Source: Ectobius pallidus (taxonomy: Eukaryota > Arthropoda > Insecta > Blattodea > Ectobiidae). From it: 64,000 nt of DNA. Positions within the stretch are counted from its first letter, which is position 1; every line of letters begins with the position of its first letter. A program made the position numbers and the translations under genes. This document shows positions 55,216 through 64,000 of the stretch, one piece after another. The stretch is taken from assembly GCA_964059195.1 (NCBI GenBank), contig CAXKWD010000005.1, forward strand, positions 46,949,825-47,013,824, in the 5' to 3' direction. The notes below the pieces were generated by a model that worked only from the letters and a program-made list of their open reading frames with translations, did not search any database and had not been told where the DNA came from.

Positions 55216-55640
55216 CTCTAGATGATTTATAATGGCTTAAATTGTCCACTTGTGCAAAACATTTTGTGTGACCTTGAAAAACCATGCCTACATAAGATCA
55301 ACCTCTTTTGGGGTGTTAATCTTGTCAGAGACTTCATATCACTCAATAGGAATTTTTAATCTCAAAAGTAAATTTTAAAAGGGCTAGATTGGTAGTGGCG
55401 AAAAAAAAACACCCTCTAGATGATTTATAATGGCTTATCTTGTCCATTTGGGCGAAATCGTATGTGACTTTGAAAACCACCCCTACCTGAAATCAACCCT
55501 TCTTAGGGTGTAAATCATGTCAGATACTTGATATAACACAATACGATTTTTGAATGTGCCAAAAATTATTTTTAATGAGTTAGATTGGTTGTGGGGGTGA
55601 AAAACACCCTCTAGATGATTTATAATATAATTGTAAATTG
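55216..55640. repeat. Tandem repeat, about 197-bp period, 2.1 units
   Basis: CTCTAGATGATTTATAAT starts at 55216, 55413 and about 55611. Between them, GTGTGAC.TTGAAAA.CCA, ATCAACC, GGGTGT.AATC.TGTCAGA and AA.ACACCCTCTAGATG recur in order with perhaps 25-30% divergence. The first unit begins exactly where the hAT 3' end stops, so the hAT may have inserted into the array. Confidence 0.8.
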
Positions 55641-55816
55641 ACTTCACTTGTTGTAAGTCTTGAAAAGAACCTACTAGGTGGTGAATTGAAACCACTCCAA
55701 AAATGAAATGATTTACTAATAAAGAGAATAAAAAGAGTTTCGAGAATAATAAAACACCACTTTCATATCCGCAATTTAACTACGCCTTCTAGTATACCAT
55801 TTCTCGTATTACTTAC

Positions 55817-55968
55817 CCTGTTCTTGCAAAATTACTGAAGTAGACAATCACAGCTTCAGATAGCCCGATTTCGGCTTTCGTATAGTTGCGAGGAAAATGG
55901 CTGAAGCCGTCCACAAGTGGCGCTCCGAACACATATGGTAGTTCTTCACCATGGACAGTTCCCATTCT
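55817..55968 (-). CDS. Neuroligin-type gene, coding exon (152 bp)
   Basis: On the minus strand the acceptor TTTTCTTCCAG ends at 55969 and the donor GTAAGT starts at 55816. The exon has 50 full codons plus GG (phase 0 in, phase 2 out). It reads RMGTVHGEELPYVFGAP, LVDGFSHFPRNYTKAEIGLS and EAVIVYFSNFARTG. In the carboxylesterase fold this is the stretch around the position of the catalytic His in acetylcholinesterases (VxHGxE-xx-VFG). GAPLVDGFSHFPRNYTK is characteristic of neuroligins. From family knowledge the protein is a single-pass synaptic adhesion receptor that binds neurexin, and its esterase domain is extracellular. Transcription runs right to left. The preceding exon lies beyond base 64000 or was not recognised. 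Confidence 0.93.
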
Positions 55969-55981
55969 CTGGAAGAAAAAC

Positions 55982-57519
55982 AGTGCCTGTTGTAGCTTCA
56001 TGAAGAGGAAAAATTATTACAGCTACTGCTATGGTAAACAATCAATACATTTCCTATTTTAAATATACCTAGTTATATGATGAGGTGCTTAAAATGCATT
56101 CAAATACAGCTAGGAATTCAAAAATGTTTGCAAAACTTATTTTCTCCTTAGTCTATGCGAAAAGTACGAGTAAATCAGTTAGTATAAAGTAATAATCGAA
56201 AATAATTAAATAATTATTTAACTGGACGTATTAGTGAAATAACGTCAATGTTAATTTTATAAGCACAGTATTTGAAGGGCAAAAACAATTAAAGATACAT
56301 TCCATCGATTATCTCTTTGTAGTGAACCGATAGAAATAAGCATTCCGCCATTCCTCCTTCTGTAGAGTTGTCATAATTCAGTGGTGCAAAACCAGGACAT
56401 AATTCACAAAAACAATAGACTACTCGATATTATTACCGAGAAATATCAGAACTCTGTGTCCGTCTAGTTGACTGAACGGCGGGGACCTGGTTTCGTTGTT
56501 GAAAAATTTCCTGTGATTAGCTGTCATAGGAGAATGAATAAGGCAATTGACACTGCCTTTTTATGGTAAAGTGCTTTTAATGTGCTAATTCCGGTCTACG
56601 TTATTCATATTTCAAGAGCCCCATATCTTATGTTAAAAACAAAATGTTGCATTACATCTTTAATTGGTGGAATGACATTTGGATAAAAAGTACAAATGGT
56701 GCCTTGACTAATGAACATTTCTTGCCTACAGTGCACTTACGGCTAAATGTTACTAACTGTAAAACATGGTTTGTTCGATTGTCCTATATTCGAAACGAAA
56801 AGACTCCACCTAAATTTGCTTTTTGAAGATTGTGACGAAATTTGCTTGTGTCAAAAGATTTTCAAGAAGCAATGTTATTAAAATCATTTTATGCAGTATC
56901 TAACTTATATTCACACCCATATGTAATTAATATTCTATATTTTACTGTATATATTGCTGTGTAAGCTATAACACTAACATGCCTTTTCTGGCAAAATAGG
57001 GTTCATAAAGATTTGGAGATACAAGAAATAAAATAATGTGCTAATTATTTAGTGCATATCGGTTACATGTTATGGGCAATAACCTTAGCTCTTGATGCGT
57101 CCCTACACCAAAGTACCACATATTTGACTACTTCACATGTGACCGTGACAGGGAAATCCGACTCAAGTCAGTAAACATGTTTCCGCGTATCTTTAGAATA
57201 CAGCTGTCGGGTGGAAAATCTAGGCTTTTAGATTTCAACCCCATCTATTGGTTTCATTCTTGAACTACATTACTTGATCACAACAAACATAAAGGCAGCA
57301 TTGTCAACCAAAGTATTTTTAGTTTGAAAATAGGTCTGCATTTTTAGAAACCTATCCATAAGTCACAAAGAATAATTAACATGGTTCCTAATGTTTTCTT
57401 TGTTATTTTTCGTGATATATAAGTTTATAAACTTTTTTCCTATTATGATATCTATAAAAAGAAGTCTTCTGTCATTTGTTACTAGCGTCTTAATAGTTAA
57501 TATTATATAAAGTGTAAAC
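55982..57519. other. Intron sequence upstream of the exon, nothing recognised
   Basis: This is the start of the preceding intron as seen from its 3' end. No other exon with both splice sites and neuroligin-like coding was seen. Confidence 0.5.
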
Positions 57520-57927
57520 AATTTGTTAACATGAGGGTTGTCTCAGAATAAGAGATCAATGTCTATAAACGTATTTATAAAGGTTAGTCTTCTGCTCAAC
57601 AGGTGTCTAAAAACGAAAATTATTAAGTGTGGACAGCTTGTAAAATAGTATTGCATCATATTAAAATATCAATGTCTACAGGCATATTTATAAAATCTTC
57701 ACAAATGATGACATATATAAAGTTCCGTATGTCAAGTGTCCTGGAGATGTTCTGTCTTTTTTTTTTATTACATACGTCTTGTTGATCTTTTAATATGATG
57801 CAGTACTACTTTACAAACTATGTACATAATATATTTTAGTTTGTTGAACAGAAGACTAAAATTTGTAAAATGATACGTTTATAGGCATTGATCTCTTATT
57901 CGGAGACAACTCTCATGTTAACAAATT
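57520..57927. mobile_element. Long-TIR MITE, about 408 bp
   Basis: The outer arms share AATTTGTTAACATGAG, GTTGTCTC.GAATAAGAG, ATCAATG, CTATAAACGTAT and TTAGTCTTCTG with few differences. A second inner pair (ATTGCATCATATTAAAA and its inverse near 57800) extends the symmetry nearly to the centre. No coding sequence. The target duplication is unclear. Confidence 0.85.
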
Positions 57928-58506
57928 TTATTTTAAGTACGAGTAATAGAATATATGTTTTGTAGATCTCATAATAGGCAAGCAAAGATTTTAAGCCTTT
58001 GTGTTTATGTATGATTATAAATAATTGGTCTATTCCTGTAAAATGTAATTTACCACCTTTGTTTTATAATTTTAACTGTTTTTTATAAAAACGATTATGA
58101 TGATTTTTTTAATATATTAATGTTCTGATTTGTAATGCAATAAATTTTGATGAATGAATTAGCATTTCGTTTTCAGCAAGAAATCCACTCTCAAAAAGCC
58201 TATGAAATGTAGTTAATGGTATATTAGTGGATTAACCAATTATACATTGAATTTCTTTTGAATGCTCAGCAATGTACGCTGAAACTGAATCCATTCAAAT
58301 TATAAAATTTATTTTTCGACTTATGGATGGATTTCTCTGGCAGGGTCGTATATTCTAAAATTATTTTATATTCACTACAGTAGGACTACAAGCAATTTCA
58401 TTCTTCATTAAATTTAACAGTTTAGTTTGAAAGCCTTCTTTAAAATAATAGAACTGGTCTGGAACAGGAAATATTTTAAAATACTTATGGCTAATGTCTG
58501 GCCGTT

Positions 58507-58618
58507 CTAAGAAGGAAACCTGAAGTAAACAAAAACCAGTACATCTGTCTCACTCTAGCACATTACTCGTATGACTTAAGTGTGTTTGGTGTTTGTTTAC
58601 TTTAGGTTTCCTTCTTAG
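58507..58618. repeat. Hairpin of 32-nt arms, 112 nt in total
   Basis: Arms 58507-58538 and 58587-58618 are complementary at 30 of 32 positions (CTAAGAAGGAAACCT...AAGTAAACAAA). The loop is 48 nt. It could be a tiny MITE or a miRNA-like precursor. Confidence 0.85.
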
Positions 58619-60560
58619 CTCGTCTCGGGTATAGTTGATAGCATCTGTGCTAATGGCTAAGACGATTAGCCCACTATGTCTATTGCATTATCCACGAACA
58701 TAGGGACAGCAAACAGTTCAATTTCATTCATGGTAGGATAATTTTACTTAGCATCAAGTTAAGTTTGCGTAACTTTAAAATTACGTAACATCAAACGGAA
58801 TCGCAGTCATTCAGTCTTTTCGGCATGGACTGTTCTTACACTATACTGTAAAATTGCGGACATTCATGAAGCCCATGGCCTTCTGTAAATACGATATAGC
58901 CTACATCAACATTAAGGTTAGTTAAATATAAAACTTTTTCGCAAAATCCTTAGTGCACTTCCTATTTCCCATTCTTCGGCTGTTAGGATTTAACTGTCCA
59001 CGTGGACTATGAACCATACAACATTGCTAGTGTAAAAGATAACATGATAGTATATTTAAGCTTATATTACTTGTATTCCTTCATGAAAATAAGGATTTTG
59101 TAATTCTAATTGACAGTATATTTTTTCTAATTATTATAAATCGGCCTATATTCCAGCCTCTTGGTAGAGCTTACATAAAAATGATTAATTAACCTCGGTT
59201 AATTTATTATCAAAATATTTATTAAAGCATAACAGTATGTAAAAATTTTCACCGATACCGCATTCACACATATTCACACGGTTTTCATTTCAAATAAAAT
59301 GACAATGACAACATAAATAATAAATTTGAAGTAGACCTATTATATTAATATCCCAAAGGCACCGACATTGCCCAGTTGTCAATTATTATGCAGTCAATTA
59401 AAATATTTCGGACACTGTTCACTTGTCAGTTTTAGTAATCATATTGTTCATACCGGAGGAGTACAAACAAGAGCATGAACATAACATTAGGAGAAATGAA
59501 AAATCCACATTTAGTGGGAATGTAATGCTACTGATCCCATTCTATCAATAGAAAGAGGCTTATGTGGATCACTTAGGGTTTATATAGTAATCAAGTATTT
59601 CGGACATTCAGCAATATTAAAATTAAAAATTTCTTCATCAAATCACACTCCTAACAATTAATCATGGCAGTTGCCTAAATAATTACGAGTGAAATAGTCT
59701 TAACAGAGATTGTGCTAATAAAATAATGACAATAAAACGATAGTCCCATATGAAGTGTATTTATTTCTTGGTCAAGTATGGTTTCATATAACACTATCCA
59801 AAAGTTGAATTGCGGCCCAGTATATTGAAAGGGGCGTTTGAGTTGCGACCAGGTAATTAAATGTTGATGATCCCATTAGCCTTACCCAGGAGACACCGGG
59901 GGGAGGTTGATTTAGTATTTCCCCAAAAATCTCTGCTTGTTGTCAATTTTTAAAAAATATATACAACACAATGTCACTGTCATAAGGTTTTGTGGCGGCG
60001 AGTACGAAATTAATATCATGGAAGAATTTAAAATTACCTATGTTTATTAATATGCAATTCAAGACCATTAATGCAGGTTTCGGTGGTGTCTATATTCAGT
60101 GTTTGTTATTGATTACATTTAACAATAGTAATACAAAACATTTTTTATTAGTTACAAACTTCGGTAGGATTCGCTAATTTGAACATTGAATCGCATGAGG
60201 CACCTACCTTAATCCATTAATGTGAAAATGATCGCAATGGATCTATAACTTGAATACCTGAAAACCTCTGAACTAACCCTATTGCTGCTAAGAATGTAAA
60301 TATTATAAGAACTTAATGTAAACAACACAGTTTGCCAGGGCCGCAACAAATACGTGTTCTAATAAAGGTATGATTGCAACTAACATGTTTAAGCCGGGTA
60401 AATTATTTATTTGTTTGGTCACAACTCGTAGGTATAATTCCAGAATGTTACTAAAGACGTAATATATAAATTAAAGGTTTCAGGAAACATGCTTTAACAT
60501 GACGTTCTCTTTATTCTTGTTTCATTCTATTTATTTTTTGCTAAAATGTCTCGACCCACT
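58619..60560. other. Intron sequence, nothing recognised
   Basis: No coding or repeat feature can be supported in this stretch. Confidence 0.45.
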
Positions 60561-60564
60561 TGTG

Positions 60565-60800
60565 ACCCACTTGTAGCCGTTATCTTACGGCACACGGGTA
60601 GGCCCAGTTGAGGCAGTCAGTTTGGCGCAAGGTAGGAAGTTCGGTCCCTGTCCAAGTCGATGGCATTTATGTGTGCACAAATGTGACAGGCTCACGTCGG
60701 TAGATTTACAGAACATATAAAAGAACTCGTGGGACAAACTTCTGACACATCGTCAATGTCCATAAGAAGCAGTACAACCCTGTCGTTAAGAACTAACTAT
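60565..60800 (+). repeat. SINE-like sequence
   Basis: GTTGAGGCAGTCAGTTT and AAGTTCGGTCCCTGTCC look like degenerate boxes A and B. The following GGCATTTATGTGTGCACAAA, TGTGACAGGCTCACGTC and AAAAGAACTC(G)TGGGACAAA resemble, from memory, a tRNA-derived SINE body common in cockroach and termite genomes. The boundaries are approximate. Confidence 0.5.
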
Positions 60801-60884
60801 AAAATCAAATTAAGTTAAACACAATGACACATGTTACATTGCATTTTTGGTTCCCAATACTTCAAGCACCCATTTAATGTTTTG

Positions 60885-60960
60885 AAGATCCGGTTGACCT
60901 AGTCTTCGTGGGTATCAAGTTCGATCCTTGAGGGGGACTGAATTTAGTGGAGAACTAGCA
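60885..60960 (+). repeat. Weak tRNA-like remnant
   Basis: TTGACCTAGTCTTCGTGGGT and AAGTTCGATCCTTGAG are possible degenerate boxes A and B. Nothing else supports a SINE here. Confidence 0.3.
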
Positions 60961-62403
60961 ATTTTCCTTCAGTGCTCGTAGCAGCAATGCATCTTATTTT
61001 TCATGGCTCATGAGTAGAACGGAGCAGATAACTTCTGATATTTTCGTGACTCACGAGTAGCACGAATCAGATAACTTCTGAATCGAAGTAACTTACCATA
61101 AGTCCCAACGTGTTACAATGCCTGAAATAGCTTCTGACAATTTCCATAGCCGCTGCGATTTTTGGATTGGTGTACAGAATATTATGGCCGGAGATTACCT
61201 CGTGGTTGGATGACTTTGAAACGTGAAAAATAAAAATTCAGGTCGAAAGAAAGAAAATCTAGGAAGTTTGGCCACTGGTAGGAAACTCTTAAAAATGAAT
61301 TTTTTACTCTACCTCATCTGATAACCACTACAATTTGAGTCAATTGTTCCCGATATCCTGTGAGCATTGGTCCGAAAATTATTCTCAATGTTTTGTTAAT
61401 TTGGATAGGCCTACACATTCTTGCTAATTTCAAATATTCTTCATTCATAGAAGGATACTCGGTTTACTATTCTTTCATGCTTCTCTAGATTTTTCAATAG
61501 CACATTCCACAAAACAACATATATTGTGTGGGTATAGTAGCTGGAATCTGTTAATTGTGTGCATCGTGAATACATTTTTTAAAGTAATTAAACTGCGCTT
61601 AAGCTGATATTATAAATAAAACAAGTATTTTGAATAAAAAAAGTTGGAGCATGTGTTATCTGTAGAATGTTAAGCACGTAGTTGCAGATACAACTAAACT
61701 CTAATTACTCGTGGGTAATGTGCCGGTACTTATAATTCTACAGCAGGCTCTGCAATTTCACAGTCCCTTGCTTCAATTAGTATTACCCTCATAAAAACGG
61801 TAACAGCCCTCTTGGATGCTGGACCAGAGGTCTCGATCAAGCCGTGACATAGATAACCCCAACACGTTTAACCTCTTGTTTCATTAAGGTGGGCACACGG
61901 GCCTCACACTCGCACCTGTTTTTTCGTGCAGTACGGTATGGCACAAGCCAAGTACTGGAAAATTTGGGTAAATATCTATTGGATATATTAAAATCTACCG
62001 AATTCTATATCGAATCTGTAAGGGAAATTCATAAAACAGTAACTCAGAACTATGCATCTGAGATAAACGAAGCATTCTGGGAATTAAGATCTTATATATC
62101 TCATCCATCCGATAGTCATGATATTATGCTGAAATCTATTATAATGTACCGATGACAAATAATGCATGTATATTAGGAAGAAAGGCAAGCAGTGGAGACG
62201 TGTTTTGAATTAAGAGCGTTCCACTAAAATCCACTAAAACAGTATCGAACTAAAGCTATGCATTATGTAATTTGGTCCATAAATAAAATCATTATACTCG
62301 TATATGTTGCGAAGGAAGAACTTTAAAAATAGAAAACACAACAAGACTTAAGAGTGCTTCAATATATCAATCGACTTAATTGAGCAAAGGTGGGCTTGAA
62401 ATA
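60961..62403. other. Intron sequence, nothing recognised
   Basis: An 88-codon plus frame at 61889-62155 (NLGKYLLDILKSTEFYIES...) has no recognised domain, start context or splice signal, so I do not call it a gene. Confidence 0.4.
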
Positions 62404-63048
62404 AAGTAAGTTTCCCTGAGTCCGCTCACAGAAACAAAACATAATTCCCAGAAAACATTTATTGCAACAGACATAGCCAGTGTTCAGCTATTTGTCAACA
62501 TATTCGCCACCGGAATAGAAACCGTGGCATCAACTATTGAATACCTGTGTCGTAGAAGTGTACTACCTAGGATTTGAACCACCATGTGAGAAGCACCTTC
62601 GCCTCTCTGTCATTCTCAGTCATTCTTTGTCATTCCGTGAGGTGTAGGAAAATATGTAAATCACTAGGAGCGAATTCCGGGCTGTAGGAAGGATTTTAAA
62701 CATCTCCTAGCAAGTCTCCTGCAGAAGTTCGGCTGGGAGGTGTTTAAACATTCACCTAAAACACGGACCTCGCTCCCAGTGATTTCCATCTTTTCCTACA
62801 CCTCACGAAATGACAACGAATGGCAGGAAATGACAGAGAGGGTAACGGGTTGTCACACGGTGGTTCAAATCCCAGGCGACACACTTCTACGACACAGGTA
62901 TTCTTAGTTGGTGCCACGGGAAGACAAATGTTTTAAATCCGGTGGCGAATATGTTGAAAAGTAGCTCGAAACTGGCTGTGTCTGTTGCAATAAATATTTC
63001 CTTGAAACTGTGTTTTGTTTCTGTAAACGGCTCCAGGGAAACTTACTT
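62404..63048. mobile_element. Foldback element with about 310-bp arms
   Basis: Left arm 62404-62711 and right arm 62732-63048 are inverted copies at perhaps 80% identity, with a 20-nt spacer. Shared blocks are AAGTAAGTTTCCCT, TTTATTGCAACAGACA, CAACATATTCGCCACCGGA, AATACCTGTGTCGTAGAAGT, GGATTTGAACCACC and GTGAGGTGTAGGAAAA. GGTTCAAATCC, box B-like, lies in each arm. No coding sequence and no clear target duplication. Confidence 0.92.
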
Positions 63049-63139
63049 CATGGATGCGCCTCCTACACGACTGAAAAGCTAAGCTGGAAAATATGTAATT
63101 TACTTCACTCTGTAATTAGTAAATATTCAAGGAACTATT

Positions 63140-63395
63140 TCATTAGTTATACCTCAGGATTTTAATTTTGTTTTTCCCACTTTCTCTTTTTTTGTTTTTT
63201 GATTGTTCTTTCTTTTTTCTTTTTTCTCGGTATTGATTTTAGGTTGGTTATATTTTGTGATATGTATTTGTATTTAATTGTTTATTGATTTTGTAATATA
63301 AATAATTGAGCTGTACCCGAACATGAGCACTTGCTCATTCGGGTAATATTTTGATTATCTCTTTATGCAAATAAATAAGTGCATAGATTGAAAAA
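63140..63395 (+). mobile_element. LINE 3' UTR fragment, third copy of the hairpin family
   Basis: The hairpin at 63314-63345 is followed by AAATAAATAAGTGCATAG and a short A-run, matching AAATAAAGATTCTGCATAG plus poly-A at 50041-50090 in inverse orientation. Coding sequence is not preserved. Confidence 0.65.
63314..63345 (+). repeat. LINE 3' UTR hairpin, copy C
   Basis: The outer stem is TACCCGA/TCGGGTA and the inner stem ATGAGCA/TGCTCAT, both perfect. Confidence 0.8.
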
Positions 63396-63719
63396 ATGTA
63401 GGCCTAACTAAGTAAATCATTGAGATCTCTTTCACATGTAGGTCTTATTGGATGATAAGACTTAGAAATGATAGTGCGATTTAAACATTTGAACAGTAAA
63501 TGTCGAAAAGCTAATAACGGGGTATTTTATTTTAACAATGATGGAAATTATAAATATTAGTACTTCTTTGCAAGCATATGAAGGATTTTAACTAGATTTG
63601 AAAATAACAAGCAAAATATGAAAATACATTACAGAAGGGGTATAATTGTGTAGAATAAGCTAATAAAAAACCTATTTTGCGCCTTGTGGATACGTTTATG
63701 GTTTACGAAGTAATTATTT
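63396..63719. other. Intron sequence, nothing recognised
   Basis: AT-rich, no feature. Confidence 0.45.
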
Positions 63720-64000
63720 TGGAAGGTTATGCAGAATTGCAACAAAGCACTATAAAAACATCTGTACAGAACTCCCACTTCGACTTTGCCTAATTGGCCG
63801 ATTTATGCTGACCACGTATTAAACAAAACTTTGCAATTAATTTGCACCGCATACTGAAAAGAATTAAATAACGAAAAATGAAAAATTTATTATTTGTTCT
63901 TTCCTCTGGTGATATCAAGAAATGTATAATACTTACAGAATAAAGCACGTTTATGGATGGGGACGAAATGTTTTGTTCTAAGAAAATATCACTTTGGGCA
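63720..64000. repeat. Diverged repeat shared with 38330-38700, cut by the window end
   Basis: See the entry at 38330: the two stretches share CTTTGCA.TTAATTTGCAC, TCTTTCCTC.GGTGAT, ATA.TACTTACA and TAAGAAAATATCACTTTGGG-like blocks in the same order and orientation. Confidence 0.55.

Larger units (their letters stand above)
6867..55816 (-). other. Single intron of the neuroligin-type gene, about 48.95 kb
   Basis: The intron starts with GTAAGT at 55816-55811 and ends with TTTTACAG at 6874-6867 on the minus strand. The two flanking exons join in frame to give RTG-NPN, the contiguous sequence expected in neuroligins, so no coding exon is needed between them. Most of the recognisable transposons in the window lie inside this intron. 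Confidence 0.85.

Noticed and set aside
61087..61130. Possible minus-strand microexon: TTTCAG, 25 nt, then GTAAGT
   Set aside because: Length is not a multiple of three, the translation does not look like neuroligin, and short AG...GT pairs arise often by chance.
63930..63945. Splice donor (minus strand CTGTAAGTATT) indicating an exon at the right end
   Set aside because: A similar sequence lies in the repeat copy at 38600-38615, and no coding frame with an acceptor accompanies it.

Overview
The window is eukaryotic nuclear DNA, AT-rich, with almost no coding content, and is almost certainly from an insect with a large genome. A cockroach, termite or other hemimetabolous insect would fit, but the species cannot be fixed from the sequence. 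The only host gene I can support is a neuroligin-type gene (carboxylesterase-like cell-adhesion protein) on the minus strand. Two consecutive coding exons are visible, at 55817-55968 and 6748-6866. Their splice sites and phases match exactly (phase 2 out, phase 2 in), so 6867-55816 is a single intron of about 48.95 kb. Most of what follows lies inside that intron.

Left flank (1-6747, the next intron of the gene): the 3' part of a broken BEL/Pao retrotransposon (pol to 3726, probable LTR to about 4735), two adjacent palindromes, and the 3' end of a 5'-truncated LINE.

Giant intron, in order: a young, complete BEL/Pao-type element at 9578-16773, with two 1062-bp LTRs about 99.6% identical and a 5-bp target duplication. 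Its single long ORF carries Gag, protease and integrase but has lost reverse transcriptase and RNase H. A LINE whose 5' part is inverted (19980-21131) is followed by a 5'-truncated I-type LINE with ORF1, endonuclease, RT and RNase H (21132-26084). Two minus-strand LINE 3' fragments follow (27464-28660), then a decayed LINE with a 2A-like peptide at the start of ORF1 (about 30300-35640) that a tRNA-derived SINE has interrupted. Further on are a decayed mariner (36193-37413), a hammerhead-ribozyme-like sequence (40313-40364), a second SINE family (41763-42038), a non-autonomous hAT element with an 8-bp duplication (44571-45277), and an almost intact DD41D mariner-type element (46870-48246). Last come two LINE 3' ends sharing a structured hairpin, a tandem tRNA-headed SINE (52861-53500), a hAT transposase relic (53690-55215), and a 197-bp-period tandem repeat next to the exon.

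Right flank (55969-64000, the preceding intron): a long-TIR MITE, a 112-nt hairpin, SINE-like sequence, a 645-bp foldback element, a third copy of the LINE 3' hairpin, and the start of a diverged repeat also seen at 38330-38700.

There are no operons, CRISPR arrays or bacterial features. The most unusual items are the RT-less but otherwise intact BEL element, the hammerhead-like ribozyme, the 2A-like LINE ORF1 start, and the covarying hairpin at the 3' ends of one LINE family. All coordinates and alignments were read by eye. Family names are assigned from motifs, not from searches.
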